Below, piece after piece: positions 44,416 to 55,165 of a stretch of 64,000 nucleotides of DNA. A program made the translations under genes and the position numbers. A model generated the notes under the pieces. It worked only from the letters and a program-made list of their open reading frames with translations. It ran no database searches and was not told where the DNA came from. Source of the stretch: Semisulcospira habei (Eukaryota; Mollusca; Gastropoda; Semisulcospiridae). How positions within the stretch are numbered: position 1 is the first letter of the stretch; every line of letters begins with the position of its first letter. The stretch covers positions 159,388,552-159,452,551 of the forward strand of contig BTPG01000004.1 of NCBI GenBank assembly GCA_036245525.1, read 5' to 3'.

Positions 44416-44879
44416 ACCAGGGTTCCCACAGAGTCACAACATGGCCAGAAAAAGACCTTAAAAGGACCTAAAAGGGTAAACATTTTCAGTGAAAAGGACC
44501 TAGTATCTAGCACAATGTATCAGACCCATCTACACACAACAAAAACCAAATCAGTGTGAAGTTTCTATCTGCTGATTTATTACCAGTTGCTATACTCACA
44601 GTTGCAAGTGAGAACATTTCTTCCAGACCAGAGGAGCAGCTTTGAGTATTAACACTAACAGCCTATCAGACAAATGTACACAAAAATGTCAGTGTCCAGG
44701 CTCTGTTAGTTCATTTTCAGTTGGAACATCTGTTTTTAAAAAAAGTATGGCTTAAATAATGCACAAGCTGTGCTTATTCAAGCATGACAAAACATAATAC
44801 ATTTCACTGATTTAATACCATCACTTTATATATCACTACAACATGACTTTACTTGACAAGCCTATTTTCTGCTCTTTGT
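44416..44879. other. Spacer between two DIRS copies
   Basis: AT-rich except for a GGGTTCCCACAGAGTCACAA start and an AAAAGACCTTAAAAGGACCT stretch, which resemble a dispersed repeat. I find no gene. DIRS copy 3 loses similarity at its left border, so this may be an insertion or the original flank. Confidence 0.45.
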
Positions 44880-45546
44880 TTACTCAAAACACATTACCGA
44901 TGACATTACTGTTAGGAATAGTGTCTTAGCTAGACTAATTTCAGCCAAAATTGTTGTGTACCTACCTGGCAGGGGAGGCAACAAGGGGCGCTATAACGTA
45001 GCCCGTAACCAGAGTAGCCTCCCTTCCAACCCCATCCGGGCATGCGCCCACCAGATTCCCGCCAGTGTGTTTCTTAGCTAGACTGTGGATGGCTGTGTAC
45101 CTATACGTCTCTCTTCGGCTGTTTGGTGTGACCGGTCATCGTGTGACTTGGACTCACTTCACGTATCTGTGCTAGCTATTGTGTGCGCTGTGATAGCTAC
45201 TGTGTGCTCTGTGCTAAGCTTGGAAGCTTACCTGTGGGATTTACCTTCCTGGAGTTTGTGTGGGGTGCACTGGACTTTGGCGAGCCTGCGGTGGACTTGG
45301 TGGGGCCTCTGCCGGTGCTTGGGGCTGGGGGTCATCGTTGTGACTTGGTTGGTCCCCTCCGACCTTCATTGGTTCGCTGGTCTCTCCATTATGGCAAGGT
45401 AAAACCTCGGTTATTGCCGGCGATCGGCGCTCAGGGGAGAAGGAAAGGAGCACCGGGCGTCAGCATATGCCGTGCACTTGGCTTGGTTTCGTACTCGTCT
45501 TCGTGCGCGTATACATGTTTGCGGGGCCTTGAGGGCCACGCTCGCT

Positions 45547-45765
45547 CGCCTATCAATGTTGACTATGTGTTGCAGTTTTCAAGTCCGCACCTGCACACGC
45601 TGTGGGGACTTTCAATGGCCGAGTGATGAGCATGCCATGTGCCTACCGTGTTCTGGCTGTGCCTCCACTCACCCGTGCGTGGTCTGCGCCCCCTGGCTGA
45701 AAGAGCAGTGCTCCCAGCTGTGGGGTTTTTACCACCGTGAACAGCTGACACCAGCCCGAGAGTGA
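45547..45765 (+). CDS. DIRS ORF1 N-terminal Cys-rich motif
   Basis: The frame has CTRCGDFQWPSDEHAMCLPC, followed by SGC, PCVVC and APWLKEQ: at least seven Cys in C-x2-C pairs, like a zinc-binding module. Related sequence is seen in copy 5 on the minus strand at 57,110-57,250 (frame-shifted) and in copy A at 27,613. The role is unknown; nucleic-acid binding by an ORF1 protein is the plain guess. Confidence 0.65.
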   Translation, partial: RLSMLTMCCSFQVRTCTRCGDFQWPSDEHAMCLPCSGCASTHPCVVCAPWLKEQCSQLWGFYHREQLTPARE

Positions 45766-46394
45766 GCACCTGCACCCGCCCCTGCAACTCCCACAGATGG
45801 GTCAAGACGTGTTTCCTCGGTTGTGGAGTCTCGGGCTGCACGGGATAGGCCAGCTTCTACTTTGCGCCAACTCGTTAAGTACTGAGAGTATCCAGTATGA
45901 GTTTGGCCCGCAAAGTGCATGCACGACCTGCCCCCCCAGCTGGGAGCCTGGCAGCGGCTTCTGGAGTACGGCCCTCCAAATCCTTGGCACAGGTCCAGCA
46001 CAGCGTCCCGCTCCAAGGTCGTGACAGGGGCCCACGACTGGACAAGACTGCTGGACTAACGTGCGCCCGCTCGTCGGATAAAATTAAAAGGAACGAGCTA
46101 GGCTCACGACGAGATCGCACGCCCTGTTTACCCCGTGCGGACAGGCCATGGGCTGATAGAAGTACCAAACGGACTCCCGTACCTCAACGACGCTCGCGCT
46201 CACGGGACAGGTCGACTCGCCGGCGGACTGCTTCCCACGTCTCAGATGCAGGCCGACACTCTAGACCTACCTCCAGGCATGACGCGGCCCCGTTGATCGT
46301 CCTGCCACGGCGCATCCTTCGAAGCCAGGACTGACTCCTGGTGCGTCATGACACTCCTCATCCCACCGGCCTAGACGTTCGGCTTCACCGGCTA

Positions 46395-48290
46395 GACACC
46401 AGTCTCGGTACCTCTCATTGAGGTCGGTGCAAAACTCCATCCCTAGGTGGACAAAGTGGCGTGAGGTCGGACTTGCCCGCATTGACCAAGAAACTGAGCC
46501 TGTCGAGCAGATCAGGGAAGCGCATCTCGGTCCTTCTCCAAGGAGGCCTCCGACTGGTTACGCAAGAGAAGATCGTCCAGGTAGTTCGATGTGGGGCTCT
46601 AAGACGTCCACCTGGCTCTAGCTACTATGGCGTCCATGATGCGGGTGAACACCCAGGGACTGAGGTTGAGTCCGAAGGGAAGCATGCGAAACTGGTAGAC
46701 CACGCCTCCAAAGGCGAAGCGGAGGTAACGTCTGGTGTCGGGGTGCATGGGGACGTGCAGATACGCATCCGCCAGGTCTAGGCTGATGGCAAAGTCCATA
46801 GGCTGCACTGCAGCGTGAAGAGCTCGGGCGGTCTCCATGCGGAAGGACGGAGCGATGATGAACTTGTTCAATGCGGAGAGGTCAATGACGGGGCGCCACT
46901 TGCCGCCCAGCTTGGGCACCACGAAGAGGTGGCTGTAGAAGGCTGGAGAGTCGTGCTGTGTCACCACCTCCGTGGCGGCCTTCCGAAGCAAGGCGGCGAC
47001 TTCGCTGCACACGGCTCTGAGCTGGTCCGTCGGCACCGAGGTCCACAAAGGCGAGCGGCGCAGGGGGGGTGGGGCGGGGATCGAAAGGAGATCTGCAGTC
47101 CCTCGGAGATGGTTGAGAGAATCCACAGGTCGTCCGGTAGCAGCGACCGCCACACGCCGCTGCAGAGCGCAAGCCTTCTGCCGACAGGAGACCTGGAAGC
47201 GGTTGGCGAGGGCCGAGGATGGAGGCAGTCAGTGGGTCCTGCCTCGCCCGGGGCGACGGGCAGGCCTGGGTCAGGCTGGGGCGGGGGCAGAGCTGGGGAG
47301 CCAGCGGGAGCGAACAAAGGCCGGGGCTCGGAGGGGTAGATGGCCACCTCTGGTGAGGGTCTAACGGACCGCAGGGCGCGACCAACGGCCTTGCGGGCTG
47401 CCTAAAAGCTGGCTGGAACGGCGTGGCTGGACCAAAGGTCCTTGTTAGCATCCTTCACTGCCTGCCAAATCAGGCCGAACAGGAGTTCTCCGCCAAGCGG
47501 TGCCTGCCGAAGATGTTTCTTCAATTCGGTCGGAAGCCCGCAGACGTGTAGGAAGGCATCCCGATGCATCAGGTCACAGTTAGCAGCCGCAGCCATGGCG
47601 TTGACGGAGGTGTGGTACGCTGCGCGGTTGCCCGAGACCGCCAAAGCCAGTATGACCCCCAACAGCGGTGTGATCGACAGGTGCCAAGCTTCCTTGACGC
47701 GACGAACAATGGCTTGTGTCACCAGGTCCAGGAATCCCGCCGAGGCCAGGGAATTGTGAATGATGAACTGTGAGCTCCATGCCGGGGACGAGATTACGTG
47801 GCCGGGTGGTATCCACCAATGACAGAGCCGTAGCATCCACCTTCGGAAGTGGGCAGGCGAAGGCCTGTGAGTGACCAGCGTACCAACGCTGATGGAAGGC
47901 GATGTCTAAGTCCGCCGGCCACCTGGATTTGGAGAAGAATCCAGAGTCGCCCAAGGAGCCCTGCAGCAGATGAGCGGAGAACGCGTTGCGCAGGTCCCGG
48001 AATCCCGGAGGCTGGGGATGAGACTTGAAACGCTTGGTCAGTCGCTCCGCGTCCACGAAGGCCGATGATTTCCTCTTGAGTGAGGGGGAAGGTGGGCAGT
48101 CCTCTGCGGGGAGACACACGGCGATGAGACACGGCGCCTTGTCCAGGGACCGGAGAGTCTCCATCCTATGGCCCAGGGGAGCCGGCTGTCATCCCTGAGA
48201 AGTGCCGACACCGAGTCTTCGGGGGCCAAGCTGAGGGCTTCATCCTCTAATTGCGTGGGCCGGCCGCGTGGGACCAATTCATCTCTACGT
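46395..48290 (-). mobile_element. Inverted internal segment of DIRS copy 4 (ORF1 to RT)
   Basis: From the high-coordinate end: ORF1 (DEALSLAPEDSVSALLRDD at 48,240; AIVRRVKEAWHLSITPLLGV near 47,700; RQAPLGGELLFGLIWQAVKD near 47,480), then RT (47,350-46,395). It ends at VHLGMEFCTDLN. The plus-strand piece at 48,530 resumes with RIQKLVTLARQ, the next residues of the same protein. Confidence 0.75.
46599..47153 (-). pseudogene. DIRS reverse transcriptase, best-preserved palm (184-aa frame)
   Basis: LFVVPKLGGKWRPVIDLSAL, then motif A FAISLDLADAYLHVPMHPD, YLRFAFGGVVYQFRMLPFGL, NLSPWVFTRIMDAIVA. The YLDD box follows in another frame near 46,575 (SNYLDDLLLR). Fingers and palm motifs match DIRS/Ngaro-type RT. 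Confidence 0.88.
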
Positions 48291-48869
48291 CAGTGAGTGG
48301 AAGTCTCGCTAGCGGCTTCCCGTCTAGTGGTCGTCGTGCTGGGAGGTGTCCTTCTCACCTGTGAGCGGTGTTCAGTCCTCTCTGCGCCGTCTGGTGCTTG
48401 AGGCGACGGCAAGGGAGCGCCTTCCGTGAGCGGTGTTGCGAGGAGTGAATCGATGTAGAGTCTCGTGAAGTCTTCCGCGAAGAGATCGTACTGCGATGTC
48501 TTGACCGGCGGTCACGCGGAGAGCAGCGAATTCAGAAGTTGGTGACCCTAGCGCGGCAGGTGTCTCAAGAGGAGGTGATCCCCGCCAGAGTGTGGCTTCA
48601 GCTGCTGGGCCTGATGAGTGCAGCAGCGGATCTACTTCCCCTAGGATGTTTCTACTGCCGCCCACTTCAGCTGCACCTGCTTCTCCACTGGCGACCCTCG
48701 ACGGACGACCTCGAGTCTCAGGTTCCGGTGCTGCCGATGCTCTGTCCTCACCTTCTTCGCTGGGCAGATCCCGGCTGGCTCATGACAGGAGTTCCCCTCT
48801 ACTCGCCTCCACCCCAGCTGTTCCTTTGCGTTGACAGAGGGAGAAAGAGGCAGGAGCGTCCCCGGCGGA

Positions 48870-49210
48870 GCGGCTTGGTTCAGTGTAGGTACGCGCGTAA
48901 GGCTCTCGCCGGGTCCTGTTGTCTGGCTTCATTGTTCAGGCTTATCGTCTTCAGCGGCCGAACAGTGATCACCTGGGGGGCAGTCAACGGGGACTGCGTC
49001 TTGGCTAGGAAGGCGGGGTCCGTCAGTAGCTGCACAGAGCCATCCGTCCTGAACTGCAGGCAGGTGGGGCGCGCTGAGAGTGCGTGCAGCTCATTCACTC
49101 TGGAGGCTGTGGCAAGGGCAAGAAGAAAGCAGGTCTTTCGCGTTACGCCAGCCAAGTTTGCTAGGGGAAGCGGTTCGAACGCTTCGAGTTCAGCCAGGTG
49201 AGTACCCAGG
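48870..49210 (-). pseudogene. DIRS copy 5 tyrosine recombinase, second part
   Basis: LEAFEPLPLANLAGVTRKTC, FLLALATASRVNELHALSAR (box I Arg), LQFRTDGSVQLLTDPAFLAK, QDPARALRAYLH. It lacks the HxxR and Tyr boxes. The first part of the same domain is at 54,673-54,790, on the other side of the LTR insertion. Confidence 0.82.
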
Positions 49211-49843
49211 GCAGGTGTTACGATTGTGGTTGTGTTGTCCTGTGAGAGCATACATGTGTTAATCATAGGAAACGATCTGATATTTATTTGATCTATCATG
49301 GTTACGATTCACGTAGCTTTTCGGTGGGATTTTCTTTTGTTCGTGCGTAAAGCGGAATTTGTTTTGTTATTGTGCTAGGCTTGTTCCGGAAGTTTCTAGC
49401 GAAGTCACACGGAGAAAAGTGGTCGATTTTTGTACTGTGTAGTTACGATGAGAATAGACTAGAATGTTACAGCAAAATCGCGCTCTGTCTAGTGACCTCG
49501 TGTGTGTAACATCAAAGCGTCGGCATCCTTTTGAAACTAGGTATCAGAGTGAGCCGCTCTTTTGGTCACAAGTTGTTTACTGTGTGCGTGAAGTGTTCAG
49601 CCTTTTTTTGTCTGTATTGAAATTTTGTGAAGGTTCTCGAAGTTTCCGAACTGCCTACCATACTTTTGTGAGATGTCATTTTACCAAGGATTTGGGGCTG
49701 AAGTGAACAGCCAAATTTTTATAGCCTATTGTGGTTTTCTAGAGGGTTCATGTTTTATCGAGGTTTGTGAGTTTCAGTTGCGTAGATTATTTTGATTGGT
49801 TGAGTTGTTTGATTTTCCTAGATTATTCTAGAAATTAGTGCAC

Positions 49844-49850
49844 TATAAAA
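49844..49850 (+). promoter_or_regulatory. TATA box of the LTR
   Basis: TATAAAA preceded by GTGCAC, about 35 bp upstream of the array insertion point. Position within a TG...CA LTR fits a U3 promoter. Activity is inferred only. Confidence 0.5.
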
Positions 49851-49886
49851 GATTGGTGCTGGGGAAGCACGTTCGTACATTGTCTT

Positions 49887-52800
49887 ACTCACAAACCAGA
49901 TAGGTGAGGCTAGCGCTTGCAGAATTGTATAACAAACCAAGGGGAATTACTCAGCGCTGGACAGAACAGTTAGATCCCCTGCCCCCGCCTATCAGGCACC
50001 CATTCGCCAGCCCACAGAGAAATACGCAGGTATAGAACAAGACGATCATCTACATCCCTAAAAAAGGATGCATCAGGTCTCTTATATAACCCATGTCTTT
50101 CTCCGGAACTTAGGAAGTAGGCAGGAGAAACATACATACACAAACACGAAGGTGCATTACTATATGTGGTCGGGTAAATACCCTGAATTCCCACAGTAGA
50201 TGCACAGAACATTACACAACAATGTAACGATACAAATTTGCCTCGAGTTATACTGAGATACTCACAAACCAGATAGGTGAGGCTAGCGCTGGCAGAATTG
50301 TATAACAAACCAAGGGGAATTACTCAGCGCTGGACAGAACAGTTAGATCCCCTGCCCCCGCCTATCAGGCACCCATTCGCCAGCCCACAGAGAAATACGC
50401 AGGTATAGAACAAGACGATCATCTACATCCCTAAAAAAGGATGCATCAGGTCTCTTATATAACCCATGTCTTTCTCCGGAACTTAGGAAGTAGGCAGGAG
50501 AAACATACATACACAAACACGAAGGTGCATTACTATATGTTGTCGGGTAAATACCCTGAATTCCCACAGTAGATGCACAGAACATTACACAACAATGTAA
50601 CGATACAAATTTGCCTCGAGTTATACTGAGATACTCACAAACCAGATAGGTGAGGCTAGCGCTGGCAGAATTGTATAACAAACCAAGGGGAATTACTCAG
50701 CGCTGGACAGAACAGTTAGATCCCCTGCCCCCGCCTATCAGGCACCCATTCGCCAGCCCACAGAGAAATACGCAGGTATAGAACAAGACGATCATCTACA
50801 TCCCTAAAAAAGGATGCATCAGGTCTCTTATATAACCCATGTCTTTCTCCGGAACTTAGGAAGTAGGCAGGAGAAACATACATACAAAAACATGAAGGTG
50901 CATTACTATATGTGGTCGGGTAAATACCCTGAATTCCCACAGTAGATGCACAGAACATTACACAACAATGTAACGATACAAATTTGCCTCGAGTTATACT
51001 GAGATACTCACAAACCAGATAGGTGAGGCTAGCGCTGGCAGAATTGTATAACAAACCAAGGGGAATTACTCAGCGCTGGACAGAACAGTTAGATCCCCTG
51101 CCCCCGCCTATCAGGCACCCATTCGCCAGCCCACAGAGAAATACGCAGGTATAGAACAAGACGATCATCTACATCCTTAAAAAAGGATGCATCAGGTCTC
51201 TTATATAACCCATGTCTTTCTCCGGAACTTAGGAAGTAGGCAGGAGAAACATACATACACAAACACGAAGGTGCATTACTATATGTGGTCGGGTAAATAC
51301 CCTGAATTCCCACAGTAGATGCACAGAACATTACACAACAATGTAACGATACAAATTTGCCTCGAGTTATACTGAGATACTCACAAACCAGATAGGTGAG
51401 GCTAGCGCTGGCAGAATTGTATAACAAACCAAGGGGAATTACTCAGCGCTGGACAGAACAGTTAGATCCCCTGCCCCCGCCTATCAGGCACCCATTCGCC
51501 AGCCCACAGAGAAATACGCAGGTATAGAACAAGACGATCATCTACATCCCTAAAAAAGGATGCATCAGGTCTCTTATATAACCCATGTCTTTCTCCGGAA
51601 CTTAGGAAGTAGGCAGGAGAAACATACATACACAAACACGAAGGTGCATTACTATATGTGGTCGGGTAAATACCCTGAATTCCCACAGTAGATGCACAGA
51701 ACATTACACAACAATGTAACGATACAAATTTGCCTCGAGTTATACTGAGATACTCACAAACCAGATAGGTGAGGCTAGCGCTGGCAGAATTGTATAACAA
51801 ACCAAGGGGAATTACTCAGCGCTGGACAGAGCAGTTAGATCACCTGCCCCCGCCTATCAGGCACCCATTCGCCAGCCCACAGAGAAATACGCAGGTATAG
51901 AACAAGACGATCATCTACATCCCTAAAAAAGGATGCATCAGGTCTCTTATATAACCCATGTCTTTCTCCGGAACTTAGGAAGTAGGCAGGAGAAACATAC
52001 ATACACAAACACGAAGGTGCATTACTATATGTGGTCGGGTAAATACCCTGAATTCCCACAGTAGATGCACAGAACATTACACAACAATGTAACGATACAA
52101 ATTTGCCTCGAGTTATACTGAGATACTCACAAACCAGATAGGTGAGGCTAGCGCTGGCAGAATTGTATAACAAACCAAGGGGAATTACTCAGCGCTGGAC
52201 AGAACAGTTAGATCCATTGCCCCCGCCTATCAGGCACCCATTCGCCAGCCCACAGAGAAATACGCAGGTATAGAACAAGACGATCATCTACATCCTTAAA
52301 AAAGGATGCATCAGGTCTCTTATATAACCCATGTCTTTCTCCGGAACTTAGGAAGTAGGCAGGAGAAACATACATACACAAACACGAAGGTGCATTGCTA
52401 TATGTGGTCGGGTAAATACCCTGAATTCCCACAGTAGATGCACAGAACATTACACAACAATGTAACGATACAAATTTGCCTCGAGTTATACTGAGATACT
52501 CACAAACCAGATAGGTGAGGCTAGCGCTGGCAGAATTGTATAACAAACCAAGGGGAATTACTCAGCGCTGGACAGAACAGTTAGATCCATTGCCCCCGCC
52601 TATCAGGCACCCATTCGCCAGCCCACAGAAAAATACGCAGGTATAGAACAAGACGATCATCTACATCCTTAAAAAAGGATGCATCAGGTCTCTTATATAA
52701 CCCATGTCTTTCTCCGGAACTTAGGAAGTAGGCAGGAGAAACATACATACACAAACACGAAGGTGCATTACTATATGTGGTCGGGTAAATACCCTGAATT

Positions 52801-53025
52801 CCCACAGTAGATGCACAGAACATTACACAACAATGTAACGATACAAATTTGCCTCGAGTTATACTGAGATACTCACAAACCAGATAGGTGAGGCTAGCGC
52901 TGGCAGAATTGTATAACAAACCAAGGGGAATTACTCAGCGCTGGACAGAACAGTTAGATCCCCTGCCCCCGCCTATCAGGCACCCATTCGCCAGCCCACA
53001 GAGAAATACGCAGGTATAGAACAAG
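49887..53025 (+). repeat. 373-bp tandem repeats, left arm (about 8.4 units)
   Basis: Units repeat every 373 bp with only scattered single-base changes (for example CCCTAAAAAAGG versus CCTTAAAAAAGG, and GATCCCCTGCCC versus GATCCATTGCCC). Each contains ACCAGATAGGTG, GGCTAGCGCTGG, GATCATCTACATCC and a GGGTAAATACCC hairpin. The first unit starts within the monomer at ACTCACAAACC. Homology to 6,255-6,450 ties the unit to a Penelope-like element's 3' region. Confidence 0.95.
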
Positions 53026-54304
53026 GTTATATAAGAGACCTGATGCATCCTTTTTTAGGGATGTAGATGATCGTCTTGTTCTATACCTGCGTATTTCTCT
53101 GTGGGCTGGCGAATGGGTGCCTGATAGGCGGGGGCAGGGGATCTAACTGTTCTGTCCAGCGCTGAGTAATTCCCCTTGGTTTGTTATACAATTCTGCCAG
53201 CGCTAGCCTCACCTATCTGGTTTGTGAGTATCTCAGTATAACTCGAGGCAAATTTGTATCGTTACATTGTTGTGTAATGTTCTGTGCATCTACTGTGGGA
53301 ATTCAGGGTATTTACCCGACCACATATAGTAATGCACCTTCGTGTTTGTGTATGTATGTTTCTCCTGCCTACTTCCTAAGTTCCGGAGAAAGACATGGGT
53401 TATATAAGAGACCTGATGCATCCTTTTTTAGGGATGTAGATGATCGTCTTGTTCTATACCTGCATATTTCTCTGTGGGCTGGCGAATGGGTGCCTGATAG
53501 GCGGGGGCAGGGGATCTAACTGTTCTGTCCAGCGCTGAGTAATTCCCCTTGGTTTGTTATACAATTCTGCCAGCGCTAGCCTCACCTATCTGGTTTGTGA
53601 GTATCTCAGTATAACTTGAGGCAAATTTGTATCGTTACATTGTTGTGTAATGTTCTGTGCATCTACTGTGGGAATTCAGGGTATTTACCCGACCACATAT
53701 AGTAATGCACCTTCGTGTTTGTGTATGTATGTTTCTCCTGCCTACTTCCTAAGTTCCGGAGAAAGACATGGGTTATATAAGAGACCTGATGCATCCTTTT
53801 TTAGGGATGTAGATGATCATCTTGTTCTATACCTGCGTATTTCTCTGTGGGCTGGCGAATGGGTGCCTGATAGGCGGGGGCAGGGGATCTAACTGTTCTG
53901 TCCAGCGCTGAGTAATTCCCCTTGGTTTGTTATACAATTCTGCCAGCGCTAGCCTCACCTATCTGGTTTGTGAGTATCTCAGTATAACTCGGGGCAAATT
54001 TGTATCGTTACATTGTTGTGTAATGTTCTGTGCATCTACTGTGGGAATTCAGGGTATTTACCCGACCACATATAGTAATGCACCTTCGTGTTTGTGTATG
54101 TATGTTTCTCCTGCCTACTTCCTAAGTTCCGGAGAAAGACATGGGTTATATAAGAGACCTGATGCATCCTTTTTTAGGGATGTAGATGATCGTCTTGTTC
54201 TATACCTGCGTATTTCTCTGTGGGCTGGCGAATGGGTGCCTGATAGGCGGGGGCAGGGGATCTAACTGTTCTGTCCAGCGCTGAGTAATTCCCCTTGGTT
54301 TGTT
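53026..54304 (-). repeat. 373-bp tandem repeats, right arm (about 3.4 units, inverted)
   Basis: The same monomer on the opposite strand. The turn-round at 53,025/53,026 joins ...ATAGAACAAG to GTTATATAAG, skipping about 47 bp of the monomer, so the palindrome has almost no spacer. The arm ends in CCTTGGTTTGTT, a different monomer phase from the left outer end. Confidence 0.95.
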
Positions 54305-54672
54305 GTACAGTGTCTTGCATTTGTCAGTTGTAGAGACACACAGTTATCGTAGGTACGTGGCCCGTATAGGGTGTACATTGTAAAAGAAACAGCGTAACAG
54401 TGTGGTGTACGTTGTGTGAGAAACTTTGTGTCGTAGTGTGGACATTGCAGAAGAGACTTTGTATCAGTGTTGATGCATTTGGAAATGCATTGTGTGGTGA
54501 TCGCATCGCTGAATTAAAATATTGTTGGAACTGTTACTCCAGTATTGTCTACATCCTTAAGCCACGTGTGACGGATTGCAGCTGAATGAGGTTTATTTAA
54601 AAAGAACCTTACGTGTGTGCGTCTGGTGTGGTTATTATACTACGACTACGATTCTACCACGTAACAGCAGGT

Positions 54673-54940
54673 CCTAGCGCGGGATCAGGGAGCGGAGGGC
54701 AGGCCGCTGTATTCCGAAGTGGGCCATCCGGTCAGCGAGGTCTCTGCACTTGCCAGGGTCCGCTCGGCCCAAGTGACGGTACGTGTCGCCAATCAATGGC
54801 GAAGCAGCCCCTGATGGTGATCGGCGCCGAGTGCTGTTCAGCGAAAAACCAGAGGAAGAACTCATCCAGCTGGGGGGGAAGTCAGATCGGTAGGGGAGAG
54901 GTGACAATCGTCGCACCAAGACCTTAGTGCTCGCCATTCT
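54673..54940 (-). pseudogene. DIRS copy 5 tyrosine recombinase, first part
   Basis: DTYRHLGRADPGKCRDLADR, then AHFGIQRPALRSLIPR, stopping at the LTR insertion. After the insertion at 49,210 the protein resumes with TRK..FLLALATASR. It shows that the LTR element inserted into an existing recombinase gene. Confidence 0.82.
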
Positions 54941-55165
54941 CCTGCGTAGACTCGCTGGGTTGAGGGTCTGCGGCCTGCAGCACTAGCTTCCACTGCTGCA
55001 CTCGAGAAGCCTCTAGTAGCGAGGGCGCGCTCCACAATCTCCAGGCGGGGGGTAGGAGTCTCGCGGGGCACGGATGGTAAAGTGCCTGTCGTGGATGCTT
55101 GAGCATCGTGCGCGGTGTGGGGAGCCACAGAGGGGGGCCCGTGGCGAGGTTCAGACGGTCGGTGG

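Larger units (their letters stand above)
44880..48841 (+). mobile_element. DIRS-like retrotransposon copy 4 with internal inversion, 3'-truncated
   Basis: The 5' inverted repeat is at 44,880 (CATTACCGATGACATTACTG), then leader and ORF1 start on the plus strand up to about 46,330. RT and the rest of ORF1 follow on the minus strand (46,395-48,290), then plus-strand RT connection (48,490-48,840). Re-inverting the middle piece restores the family's normal gene order. The element ends where copy 5 begins near 48,841. Confidence 0.75.
49875..54316. repeat. 12-bp direct repeats flanking the array
   Basis: GTACATTGTCTT (49,875-49,886) and GTACAGTGTCTT (54,305-54,316) differ at one base and lie exactly at the borders of the array, inside the LTR. 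They look like the target duplication of the array's insertion. Confidence 0.75.
49216..54666 (+). mobile_element. Solo LTR, itself split by the 373-bp array
   Basis: Ends TGTTACG (49,216) and CGTAACA (to 54,666) have the TG...CA borders of LTRs. They are flanked by the 5-bp direct repeat GCAGG (49,211-49,215; 54,667-54,671). Without the array the LTR is about 1,020 bp. A TATA box (TATAAAA, 49,844-49,850) supports plus orientation. No internal coding region is present, so this is most likely a solo LTR left by recombination between two LTRs. The class of LTR element is not determined. Confidence 0.82.

Noticed and set aside
44181..44513. 110-aa minus-strand frame as a gene
   Set aside because: It crosses the border between DIRS copy 3 and unrelated spacer, and its C-terminal half is decayed DIRS sequence.
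50190..50215. Hammerhead ribozyme in the 373-bp unit (GGGTAAATACCC hairpin; also CCTGATGCATCC)
   Set aside because: The hairpin resembles stem II of the 7.37-kb motif, but the flanking core boxes are wrong (TTCA and GACC in place of CTGANGA and GAAA) and the strand is opposite to that expected from the shared blocks. The CCTGATG word lacks the following A and a GAAA box. I list it only as a weak possibility.
52900..53250. CRISPR-like array
   Set aside because: The repeats are 373-bp head-to-tail units with no unique spacers, in a eukaryotic context.
49970..54265. Repeated 112-aa frame in every 373-bp unit
   Set aside because: The unit length is not a multiple of three, the frame has no recognisable domain, and its conservation follows from the near identity of the units. 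It looks like an accidental open frame on one strand of the repeat.
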